Below, in pieces: positions 8,501-15,175 of a DNA stretch of 15,220 nucleotides. The DNA lies in contig URDQ01000050.1 in the NCBI GenBank assembly GCA_900546675.1, forward strand, positions 1 to 15,220, read 5' to 3'. The notes beneath the pieces were generated by a model. That model did no database searches, had not been told where the DNA came from, and saw nothing but the letters and a program-made list of their open reading frames with translations. The stretch is from an uncultured Porphyromonas sp. (GTDB lineage Bacteria > Bacteroidota > Bacteroidia > Bacteroidales > Porphyromonadaceae). Numbering within the stretch: position 1 is the stretch's first letter; each line of letters starts with the position of its first letter. The position numbers and the translations under genes were made by a program.

Positions 8501-10942
8501 AAGATTCAGAGTGAGCGGGAGATCTACACTTTTGACAGGGATATAGAACTTAGTATGATCTACTGGTTTGCCACTGCGATCATACGGGAAAAAGTAAAGC
8601 CACTCCTTACCTATACCCTTTGAATTGACCGTAGCATAAAAGATAATATTGCGAGGCTTACCCGCCTTATCTACAGCATAGTCTAGGCGACCATCAGCAA
8701 AGGGGTAGACACGCACCTCATCACAAGAGGTTCGATCCACCACCGGCTTAATGAGTTCCGTAAGCTCAGGCTTGAAGTCTGGCTCACTCATATCTAGATC
8801 TATATAGAAGGACTCTCCAGGCTGACAAGGATGCTCAAACTTCAGACGATAGATGCCACGAGGCATAGGGCGCTTCTCCAAAAAAGCATCCTTCTCTGGA
8901 TCATTAGTAAGAATGTCTTTAATCGGAGAGGGTTTAGAATAGTTGTCTTTGTAAGGATAGACTACGCGCTCTCCGTTTTTGCCTACCTTATAGATAAATC
9001 TAAATGGGAAAAAGTATTCAGGGGTGCCAGTCCCCCCAGGCCCTGTAAAGGTGTTGGACATTTTGATTGTCTCTCCGAGTCCTATCATTCCACCACCATA
9101 AGGATTTTCAGCATCCGTAGGATTGGGCGTATTGAAGTAGTAGCTCTCACACGTACGGCGATACTCTTCATACCCTTCGGGAGCCTCGACAAGCGTGATC
9201 TCCATACCAGCCATAGCATTGAGAGACTGCCCGTAAAAGGTGAAAAGATAGGTGTGATAACCTGGACTTAAATAAGCGGTAAGACTACCAAGCTTTATTC
9301 TATCCAGCATCGGCTGAGGCAGGTGGGCGTAGATGCTAGAGAAGTCGTATAGACGATTCTTTATAGGCTTTTTGTTTGTGGGGGCTAGGATGAGGCTAGG
9401 CTTAGGTGTGATGGGATTGCCATAGAGATCCGTACCCTCTATCTCGACGTAGTAACGCTTCGTCGGGTCATATCCCTCAAAAGTGTATCGCTTGTCTATC
9501 GAAGTAGAGACTGCTGGACCAAAATCATCTGAAGTGTGGATAGGCGTAGCCGATGGGTCGGGCTTGTCAGAACCGTCTGGTAGCTCGTAGTACTTAAAGC
9601 GTAGCGTACAGAAGTTCCACCCCTGGAACCATATAATCTGTCCTATCGAGCAGTCAGAGGCGTCTTCTGTTTCAAGAATCTGAAAGCGATTTTTGTGGAA
9701 GTCTAAGTCCACCAAGATGGGGATAGTGATATAGTCATTGCACCCTTCGTTGGGTCTCTTGACACGTATCAGCACGGCAGCTGGGAGTGCCTGCTGCCTA
9801 CGAAGCTCTTGTAGAGACATCGACTGAGGCAGTCGATAAGAGATGCTGACACCACCACCCTCCGAGTCATTGGCGTCGACCTTCGTGAGAGATCCCGTTT
9901 GACTACTCCAAAGGAGCGTGCTGGCGTCTAGCGTACCCTGCTGGAGCTTCGCATACTCTTGCTGAGACACTACAACCACTTCGTAGTTTGCCATAAAGGT
10001 GGAGGGGAAAGAGTCGGCATACTCAGGGAAAAGTCTCTCCGCATCTCCTTGGTAGCCCTTATTGATCTCCTTAAAGAGCTCTCGTAGCTCTGGCTTATCC
10101 TTATCGAAGCTGGCTCCAAACGCACTGATGCTACTAGCGCAACCCTCACCACTCATAACATCGATACCAAATGGGAGCTTGAGATCCGATGGCACCGTAG
10201 GCAGGTTGGTCGTAGGACCGTAGACGGCGAACGACTTGGCAGTAGTCTCTCGACAGTCACTATCCAAAGAGTATTCGTACACACCTTGTGGTAGCACCCC
10301 GCTATACTCAAAGTGGTAGAGGGTCGTGTCACCCTTGACCTCCCGCTTAGTGGGCTGCATAGTTCTAGCACCCGTAAAGGTGGCGGGTGCCTGCTTAATA
10401 TTCAAGACGGGAGGTCTCTGCGTACCCCCTCGCACTACGATATGAAAGCTACCGTACGGTCTACAAGGCAACCTATAGGCATCAAACTTCACCTGGGTCT
10501 CCTCCAACGCTACATACTTGTTCTCGACCTTTGCATTCCAGCGGAGGAAGGTCTCAACGTCAGACTTGCCTATTCCTTCTTTAGCTATCAGTCTAATAGA
10601 GATACTGTAGTCCTCGCGCCCGGGTAGTTGCTCTAACCGAAGCGCCTCTGTAGGAGCTGGCGCTGGCTTGTAACCCTGAGTGTAACTATGACCTTCCCCA
10701 TCCTTGACCTCGTACTCCACCTGCTCTATCTGAGAGAGCCTCAGCGGAGCGCCATTAAATGCTATAAGCAGTTTAACCTCCATCGTACCCTCATTCAGAC
10801 AATAAGAGGGGGTCGTTGTCACTTCAAACATGTAGTTCCCATCCTTATCTGAGCCTTGTTGGGATGTCTTCTGTGCAGAGAGTGAGGAGAGCGACAGAAG
10901 GAGGAGGAGGAGGGAGAGGGTGATGTATCTATATCGTTTCAT
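5588..10942 (-). CDS. Giant T9SS-sorted multidomain surface protein of the fimbrial locus
   Basis: A 1784-residue secreted protein that I cannot match to a named family. The signal peptide is clear (ITLSLLLLLLSLSSLSAQ, cleavage near residue 23-24). What follows looks like a chain of beta-sandwich modules, several opening near a cysteine (about residues 48, 229, 430, 917). At ~1010-1090 is an Ig/PKD-like module (CPGDIVTLTATNLG, then YKWTFDNGDT). A WNNPDNW motif follows near 1149, and near 1459 a VGNPFMTPLEIAPFLDANK block of the kind common in large T9SS cargo. The last ~80 residues end in GSYVVEAIGTDGVARRATLV, matching the type A T9SS C-terminal domain. Export would be by Sec and then T9SS to the cell surface. 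No von Willebrand A (DxSxS) metal site was seen, unlike P. gingivalis Mfa5. It starts 48 bp after the Mfa3-like gene, so it is probably in the same operon; a tip or partner adhesin role is inference. Confidence 0.8.
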   Translation of the reverse strand: MKRYRYITLSLLLLLLSLSSLSAQKTSQQGSDKDGNYMFEVTTTPSYCLNEGTMEVKLLIAFNGAPLRLSQIEQVEYEVKDGEGHSYTQGYKPAPAPTEALRLEQLPGREDYSISIRLIAKEGIGKSDVETFLRWNAKVENKYVALEETQVKFDAYRLPCRPYGSFHIVVRGGTQRPPVLNIKQAPATFTGARTMQPTKREVKGDTTLYHFEYSGVLPQGVYEYSLDSDCRETTAKSFAVYGPTTNLPTVPSDLKLPFGIDVMSGEGCASSISAFGASFDKDKPELRELFKEINKGYQGDAERLFPEYADSFPSTFMANYEVVVVSQQEYAKLQQGTLDASTLLWSSQTGSLTKVDANDSEGGGVSISYRLPQSMSLQELRRQQALPAAVLIRVKRPNEGCNDYITIPILVDLDFHKNRFQILETEDASDCSIGQIIWFQGWNFCTLRFKYYELPDGSDKPDPSATPIHTSDDFGPAVSTSIDKRYTFEGYDPTKRYYVEIEGTDLYGNPITPKPSLILAPTNKKPIKNRLYDFSSIYAHLPQPMLDRIKLGSLTAYLSPGYHTYLFTFYGQSLNAMAGMEITLVEAPEGYEEYRRTCESYYFNTPNPTDAENPYGGGMIGLGETIKMSNTFTGPGGTGTPEYFFPFRFIYKVGKNGERVVYPYKDNYSKPSPIKDILTNDPEKDAFLEKRPMPRGIYRLKFEHPCQPGESFYIDLDMSEPDFKPELTELIKPVVDRTSCDEVRVYPFADGRLDYAVDKAGKPRNIIFYATVNSKGIGKEWLYFFPYDRSGKPVDHTKFYIPVKSVDLPLTLNLRYFYPKPSWQWINYDCNKWAHKVDSVGVNQFVKGELERGNVGDGYYKLPLDGYDPTNDQDDWGEDGFSWSSWSAEPFVPWISVDVPIDTKDLTPSYARPTYVGYRCSKETGYMAFKLINIPNKVGTVVLKDGDKVIMSSNIEDLPEDLMVRWELNAESGSELKNEYRLEIKTSLCGETNMQTEKFTVKLEDISEGIAVTVSPQGAHCPGDIVTLTATNLGVPDSAYKWTFDNGDTDSGRTIRRKVSAPRVVDGKAHYESYTLTVNGTRCGPRDSKGIIPVSPDELWWMPRPTSAEGHGTLPEGPFAADQTFNAFVVPRQGNDPNDKKAREEHYDWNNPDNWAFLYNGAFYPANAVPSSCTNVHIVNMAYFKLEDASGQPICPQPDLDKEVTLRDLYGEPTCIDITFHSGGFIYNLSQLNYRRAMVRYNFGVAKGTEYESDKHIYTTEEFDTDEWLYDRAQLNLLAAPLYDIYAGDYSFSASPYTYQLGLRVLPGIEENDVYDMAEFDASAFNDPSPLQSISMAGNNNSIALIVAGDEQGFKNREGKSAIVERRGILELPYFDRPDVANTFYHQTYDASTGQSRFQYFDGKAQRFRGYYSYAQRSKMAYRFIFENPTTQRISKLADGTEGYTMEVSAAAAGQEVMVGNPFMTPLEIAPFLDANKEVIEPYVRFLSLVKVKGYDPLKLDGSISTYHRATAENKTINQLEAFVVKLKEGVGSGAKLVFPTTALDTYAKQQTQSGSLRSTSGDADEETARYLSLTLQSRLGKDRALVTYGDEFGSVNKLLMSTESRYPSIAIIDPAGGSYKDLYADDAATGHYQLATRVSEPIDVTLSLAGSVMGHVVTARLIDHKSGLEHDLTGGKSCQIKLFPDDAEGRLELRVDGDFTSVAPTAEPTDELQAQYSEGMLTIRTTQEMSSLRLVQGDGITVYTQSLPGLTEYSERILLSSGSYVVEAIGTDGVARRATLVVR

Positions 10943-10990
10943 AGCGTATGAGACATAGGTTGGATAAAGGGTATCTGCGTCAAGGCACGA

Positions 10991-12310
10991 CTACTCAAAG
11001 TCTTGCTGCGTGATCTTGATCTGGTACCAGGTATTGCGGATGACGGAGTACTCGCTCACGCCCGCATTGTTTGCTGCGAGCTGACCGGTCTCTTCCGAGA
11101 TACGGTCGGTAAATTTGTCTTTGAGTGGATGCCTGCCAACCTGATAGCCCGTGCGGTGCTTGGGGTCCCACTCATTGACCTGGAAGGTAAGCCTGAGCTG
11201 CATCGCTGCCAGCTGGTCGGTCGTTAGCCCCTCATCGGCACTTGCCTGACGGATGAACTCTGGCACGTAAATTGTAGTGTAGTAGTCGGAAGTCCTAAGC
11301 TCACCGATAGCTTGACCAGCGCTTGCGGTGCTAGCCATATTGCGCTGCACCTTGTTCTTGTCTCGCTCTATGTAGTAGCAGTCCTGCCCGCCTTGAGGAT
11401 CCCGATAGTAGTTGGAGCTGATAGGATTGTAGAGCGAGGTGGTCCACTGGTTCTCGTCGTAGTAGCGCGAGGCGAAGAGGGCGAAGTAGCGTGGCACATT
11501 GTACAGTGCCATCTCAAAGTCCTCTATATAGTCTAGGACAAGCACCTGATCCGAGGTGGGGTCTCCCAGCACGCTGTTGGCAATCATGTCTGGAATCGTG
11601 ATGTCGATACGCGCCAGCACACGGGTCAGACGTACGGGATGTCGCTCAGTCGGTGTGGCTAGAAAGCGGTATGGGTCCGGTTCAGTACCCTTCCCCAGCA
11701 TCTGCTTGATAGCATCAATAGATACGTTGGGACAGATAGCGGTCATCGGGATGAGGTCGTCCTCAGCACCACCCTCCGCTAGCTTAGGGAGAAACTCCGG
11801 CTGCCAGGGAATTTTCGTCAGCGTGGAAAGCGTGTAGAGCTGCCCGCGCTCGGTGACGCCCTGCAGGGCTGTCGTTAGGTTGTAAGTCTTCGACGCCTCA
11901 TTGGCAACGAAGTAGAAGTCAAAGCTCTTTATATCTCCAGGAATAAGGACAGGATGGCTCCAAGGCGTGCCATTGGTTACTGGCTGTGTATAGCCTCCTA
12001 AGACTTGATTGACTAGACACTTGCCCGTAGCGTGGTCGAAGATGAGGACACGCACAGACTTGACCTTATTCTCTGCAGCGGTGAGCTTCTTCTGTAGCTC
12101 AGGTAGAGGCACCTCTCCCTGACGGAAGGTGGACTGTGGCGCCACGCTCATCGAGAGGTAGAAGTCTCCGCCCTCCACTTCGGGGGGACAGGCGGAGGGA
12201 TCCTCCTTGACGCAGCTGGTCAGACCAGCCAGCAGGAGCATCGTGGAGAGCAGCCACGCAAGGATCGTGCGGGAGCCTCCTTGTATGCTATATAGATTGC
12301 ATTTCGTCAT
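10991..12310 (-). CDS. Mfa3/FimC-like accessory fimbrial lipoprotein
   Basis: Probable minor pilin of a type V fimbria. From the ATG at 12310 it has 439 residues with a lipoprotein signal (TILAWLLSTMLLLAGLTSC, lipobox LTSC, lipidated Cys33). The frame extends to an ATG at 12376, but that start overlaps the anchor gene by 38 bp and puts 22 extra residues before the signal, so I prefer 12310, which leaves a 28-bp gap. After the lipid cysteine comes KEDPSACPPEVEG, echoing the anchor protein's cysteine spacing. Next is a strand (DFYLSMSVAPQ) and an arginine (Arg63) placed where type V pilins are cut by Arg-specific proteases. The C-terminus ends SVIRNTWYQIKITQQDFE, the last-strand motif of the superfamily. 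Position third in the locus and its length fit Mfa3; FimC is the alternative. Confidence 0.7.
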   Translation of the reverse strand: MTKCNLYSIQGGSRTILAWLLSTMLLLAGLTSCVKEDPSACPPEVEGGDFYLSMSVAPQSTFRQGEVPLPELQKKLTAAENKVKSVRVLIFDHATGKCLVNQVLGGYTQPVTNGTPWSHPVLIPGDIKSFDFYFVANEASKTYNLTTALQGVTERGQLYTLSTLTKIPWQPEFLPKLAEGGAEDDLIPMTAICPNVSIDAIKQMLGKGTEPDPYRFLATPTERHPVRLTRVLARIDITIPDMIANSVLGDPTSDQVLVLDYIEDFEMALYNVPRYFALFASRYYDENQWTTSLYNPISSNYYRDPQGGQDCYYIERDKNKVQRNMASTASAGQAIGELRTSDYYTTIYVPEFIRQASADEGLTTDQLAAMQLRLTFQVNEWDPKHRTGYQVGRHPLKDKFTDRISEETGQLAANNAGVSEYSVIRNTWYQIKITQQDFE

Positions 12311-12338
12311 GGCTTTGTAGCTCGAGAGGTTAGACACA

Positions 12339-13334
12339 TTATATATTATGGTCTTGCTCACGGATGAGCCAGCCATTGATCCATACGTTCACCGCTAGGA
12401 AAGTCTCCTGTGTCACGGGGCGACCATCGAAGGCGAAGATGACGGCGTAGTGATCCTCGCGATCTAGGTACTCCTGATCGGAGAGCTTATTATTCGCATA
12501 GAACTTCGTCTGCAGCAGTAGCGACAGCAGATCCACGTTGAGCAACTCCTTGCCGGTAGCGCGCTCGGTGATGATGAGTCTCTGCTCTTGGTTGGTCAGC
12601 AGGCGGAGCGTGTTGAGCTCGACAGCGATACCGCCCGTTCCCTTGACCTGCTCAGCATAGTACGGGGTGTAGGTGAGGACGTCGTCGGTGAGTACTTCGC
12701 CAGCACCGTTGTAGCGACCGTTGGGAGCGGTGATGCGGAAGTCGTAGTTGTCGAGCTTGATGTTGGACTTGCCACCCTCCGAGATGTCCTGCATGACGAG
12801 GCGAATCTTGTTGGTCCACTTAGCCATCGGCACGACGATAAGACGGCTCCCATCGCCCAGCACCTGGACCTCCTTGGAGACGCCATAGAGTAGTGGCGGC
12901 AGCTCGGCGGTGATGCGCTTGTCCTCAGCTCTCGAGATTTGCACGAGTAGGTCCTGCATCGTCGAGGTGCCAGCCTGCAGTTTGCTCTGCTCATAGAGAG
13001 TACCCATACGGTGGCCGCAGAGTGCCATGATGGTGTAGTTGCCCGGGGCGAGCTGTAGCTCGAAGGTCTGCTGCTCTTCGTAAGGTGCAGCCGCATTGAT
13101 CATCTCCGAGACAAAGCGTCCGGCCTCGTCGAAGATGTAGAGATGCACATCCTCGGCCTCGCGATGCCAGCGATCTACGTACTGCATGTTGTAGTCGTAG
13201 CGCAACTGCACACGAAGGGGGCAGGTGGACAGATCCTCGTAGATGCACTTGTCGCAAGAGACGAAGCTCCAGCCTAGCAGGAGCAGGATTCCTATATATA
13301 ATAGTCTCGATCGAGATAGACTGTGTGAAACCAT
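12339..13334 (-). CDS. mfa2: FimB/Mfa2-family fimbrial anchor lipoprotein
   Basis: Outer-membrane lipoprotein that anchors type V fimbriae and limits their length (family knowledge). The 331-residue product has a lipoprotein signal (LLYIGILLLLGWSFVSC, lipidated Cys27), then the family-type run CDKCIYEDLSTCPLRVQLRY with its three cysteines. The N-terminal beta-sandwich includes VHLYIFDEAGRFV and the hallmark PGNYTIMALCGHRMG, where the Gly-Asn-Tyr turn is typical of FimB/Mfa2 proteins. The C-terminal domain closes with FLAVNVWINGWLIREQDHNI. Unlike its neighbours, it shows no obvious Arg-X site after a free leading strand, as expected for an anchor that is not processed. It directly follows the major fimbrillin across a repeat-filled gap, the same order as mfa1-mfa2 in P. 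gingivalis. FimB is the alternative name. Confidence 0.87.
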   Translation of the reverse strand: MVSHSLSRSRLLYIGILLLLGWSFVSCDKCIYEDLSTCPLRVQLRYDYNMQYVDRWHREAEDVHLYIFDEAGRFVSEMINAAAPYEEQQTFELQLAPGNYTIMALCGHRMGTLYEQSKLQAGTSTMQDLLVQISRAEDKRITAELPPLLYGVSKEVQVLGDGSRLIVVPMAKWTNKIRLVMQDISEGGKSNIKLDNYDFRITAPNGRYNGAGEVLTDDVLTYTPYYAEQVKGTGGIAVELNTLRLLTNQEQRLIITERATGKELLNVDLLSLLLQTKFYANNKLSDQEYLDREDHYAVIFAFDGRPVTQETFLAVNVWINGWLIREQDHNI

Positions 13335-13346
13335 AGTGTCAGTGTG

Positions 13347-13358
13347 GGGCTTTCGCCC
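13347..13358 (-). promoter_or_regulatory. Small GNRA-type hairpin before the mfa2-like start
   Basis: On the minus strand GGGC-GAAA-GCCC forms a 4-bp GC stem capped by a GAAA tetraloop, ending 12 bases before the ATG at 13334. It sits where a ribosome would bind. It could stabilise the mRNA 5' part or limit translation of the anchor. It is short and may be chance. Confidence 0.35.
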
Positions 13359-13375
13359 TCTTTTATGTGAATAGT

Positions 13376-13408
13376 TCCTATGAGGGGAACATTCAACCCC
13401 TCATAGGA
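13376..13408. promoter_or_regulatory. Perfect 12-bp stem-loop between fimbrillin and anchor genes
   Basis: Arms 13376-13387 and 13397-13408 (core cctatgagggg / cccctcatagg) pair without mismatch around a 9-base loop (aacattcaa). Read on the minus strand, no U-run follows (AACTATTCAC), so it is not a textbook intrinsic terminator. It lies after the fimbrillin gene and ahead of the anchor gene. There it could protect the upstream fimbrillin mRNA from 3' decay or attenuate read-through, giving much pilin and little anchor. Confidence 0.5.
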
Positions 13409-13424
13409 TAGTATTGCTGTCGAT

Positions 13425-13695
13425 GACGTGTAACCCGCTCAAACGGGTAACCCTTTGTAGGGACGCACGGTCGGTGCGTCCGTCCCCGAACCAGCCGAAA
13501 CGGGTAATAACTTGACGCTGTAACCTTTGATGCAACGGACGCTCAGACCGAGCGTCCCTACAGCGGGTTACACGTCTTGTGCGTCCGTCCCCGTTAAATC
13601 CTTGACGCTGTAACCTTTGATGCAACGGACGCTCAGACCGAGCGTCCCTACAAATCGTTACACGTCTCGGCGTCCCTACAGCGGGTTACACGTCT
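13425..13695. repeat. REP-like palindromic repeat cluster in the mfa1-mfa2 gap
   Basis: A 52-bp unit occurs twice as an exact direct repeat at 13511-13562 and 13601-13652, period 90. Each copy holds a hairpin (ggacgctc-agacc-gagcgtcc). A related hairpin with a different loop and stem base (ggacgcac-ggtcg-gtgcgtcc) lies at 13461-13481. A 26-bp segment (start gcgtccctacagcggg) occurs at 13552-13577 and again at 13670-13695. A 15-bp inverted copy of part of it, gacgtgtaacccgct, lies at 13425-13439, so the cluster is bounded by opposing ends. The structure is that of REP/BIME-type or MITE-like elements. Short frames across it are made by the repeats and are not genes. Confidence 0.75.
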
Positions 13696-13726
13696 CGCAG
13701 TTCGACAAGCAAAGTGTACTCAGGAA

Positions 13727-15175
13727 TTATAGAGAGATATCCTGTGTACGAACGATCCAAGGATTGATCGTGATGTCGAATGAGACGAAGACCTTCGTTG
13801 GGTCGTCATCATCGTCGTCATCCTTCTCGTTGACTACATCAGGCTCACCTGGCTGAGAGATCTTTGAGATGTTGATCTTGTAGATGTTGTTACGTACGAC
13901 ACCGTAGCGGCCGTAGCCCATATCCTTGCTAGACTGTGTATCATTGAAGTGACGGATTAGGTTCGTCTGATAGTAGCAAGCACCATCCTTGTAAGCCTTG
14001 ATATTCTCAAACGTACCAGAAGCAGCAACGTCACCCTGAGCATCAACATTCATACTAGCAAGAGCAGCCTTGAGGGCAGCCTTAAAGCCTGCAGGTGTTT
14101 TGTCAATCTCAGTCTTGGTGTTAGTATTGTCCTCGATGATACCCTTATACTCAAGCATCTTAGTCTTTGTAAAGGTGAAGCCCATATAGCTGTACCATGT
14201 CTCACCCTCGGTGAAGGTGATGCCATCATGCTCGTTAGGAGTCCAGGTACCACTGAGGACGAATGAGGTCGTACCCTGGTGCTTTTGCATTGGAGCGTCC
14301 ATCGTGTTCTCGAGGCAGTACTGACCATCAGCGTCATTGTAGCCAAAGGTACCCTTTATCTCAGGCGTACCCTCTAGGTAGGTGAAGTCTGCAGCGTTGA
14401 ACTCTCCAGCTAGGAAGTTAGGATCCTTAGCGTAGCGGTCGAAGCGTTTGCTATTGTCACCTGCAACCTCTGCGACGAAGTTATCCTTAGACTCCATAAC
14501 CTGAGCGAGCTGACGATAGATGAAAGTCTTCTTGTTGGTAACGTTGAGCTGCCACTTGATGTTGGTCAGCTTACCATTCTCAAATGTAGGAGTGCCACCT
14601 ACGAATACCTTAGCGAGGATACGATCTACGTTTACTTTGATAGGAGCACCCTCAGCTGCACCCTCGGTATCCTTCATATCGCCAGCAGCAACCTTGACAA
14701 GGCCCTGCTCGTTAGACATCATAATACCATTGCCTGATAGCGTAGCCACATCAGTCGTGATAGCTGCCTGAGCATCCTTGAGGTACTTACCCTCTGCTGT
14801 AGCTGCGATAACCTCAGCTGTTGGGTTGATGATGGCGAGCATCTGGTAGTCCTGGCTTACGACTGCCTTAGCCTTTGTGGTAAAGTTAGCCGTCGTAGCT
14901 GTACCAGCGATGTCACCCGTGGGAGCAGCACTACCCGTACCTGTGATGTTGTAAGTGAGGGCATACTTAACAATGCCAGAGGTCTCGTCGAAGAGTACGA
15001 CGCGGACTCCCTTGATAGCCTGCTCGTCAGTGGTACCTACGTAGGTATCGCCAGCGTTTGCGCCATCGACATTAGCTGCTTCAGCTCTTGTACCACCCTG
15101 TGGGAGGTTGAAGGTAAAGGAGATGAAAGCATCAGCCTTCTCCTGATCTTTTGGTTGGTTCTTGTCAATAGTGTC
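13727..15175 (-). CDS. mfa1: Mfa1-like major fimbrillin, 5'-truncated
   Basis: Structural subunit of a type V fimbria. The frame is open for 482 codons from 15175 and encodes most of a fimbrillin, but the initiating ATG, signal peptide and lipobox are absent: an in-frame TAG lies at 15176-15178. The first in-frame ATG is at 14842, deep inside the N-terminal domain (it follows SQDYQ), so it is not a credible native start. Visible elements, numbered from codon 1 at 15175, are these. DAFISFTFNLPQGGTRAEA is followed at Arg30-Ala31 by a site matching the Arg-gingipain cut position of P. gingivalis Mfa1. VRVVLFDE is at ~57-64. NLIRHFND is at ~400. YGVVRNNIYKINIS is the conserved C-terminal strand motif. 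A seven-Asp linker precedes the last strand, VFVSFDITINPWIVRTQDIS. Family assignment is strong. Whether the gene is broken in the cell or only at the edge of this sequence is open. Confidence 0.82.
   Translation of the reverse strand, partial: DTIDKNQPKDQEKADAFISFTFNLPQGGTRAEAANVDGANAGDTYVGTTDEQAIKGVRVVLFDETSGIVKYALTYNITGTGSAAPTGDIAGTATTANFTTKAKAVVSQDYQMLAIINPTAEVIAATAEGKYLKDAQAAITTDVATLSGNGIMMSNEQGLVKVAAGDMKDTEGAAEGAPIKVNVDRILAKVFVGGTPTFENGKLTNIKWQLNVTNKKTFIYRQLAQVMESKDNFVAEVAGDNSKRFDRYAKDPNFLAGEFNAADFTYLEGTPEIKGTFGYNDADGQYCLENTMDAPMQKHQGTTSFVLSGTWTPNEHDGITFTEGETWYSYMGFTFTKTKMLEYKGIIEDNTNTKTEIDKTPAGFKAALKAALASMNVDAQGDVAASGTFENIKAYKDGACYYQTNLIRHFNDTQSSKDMGYGRYGVVRNNIYKINISKISQPGEPDVVNEKDDDDDDDPTKVFVSFDITINPWIVRTQDISL

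Noticed and set aside
8831..9271. 146-residue plus-strand frame opposite the giant gene
   Set aside because: It lies fully antisense to the T9SS protein, has no recognisable motif or start context, and the opposite frame is clearly the coding one.
5588..10942. Mfa5 identity (vWA adhesin) for the giant protein
   Set aside because: The locus position suits Mfa5, but I could not find a DxSxS metal site, and the length and module types differ, so only a positional analogy is claimed.
12310..12376. Start of the Mfa3-like gene at 12376
   Set aside because: It would overlap the anchor gene and place 22 extra residues ahead of the lipoprotein signal; the ATG at 12310 gives a normal signal length and a clean gap.
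12596..13096. 166-residue minus-strand frame within the anchor gene
   Set aside because: It overlaps the well-supported FimB/Mfa2 frame and encodes a Ser/Arg/Thr-rich product with no family character; it is a shadow.
13401..13625. Short minus-strand frame in the repeat cluster
   Set aside because: Its repeated HQRLQRQ segments are simply translations of the direct DNA repeats.
14840..14842. ATG at 14842 as the true fimbrillin start
   Set aside because: The 111 codons upstream are open and clearly fimbrillin (leading strand, Arg cleavage site, first sheet), so this methionine is internal.
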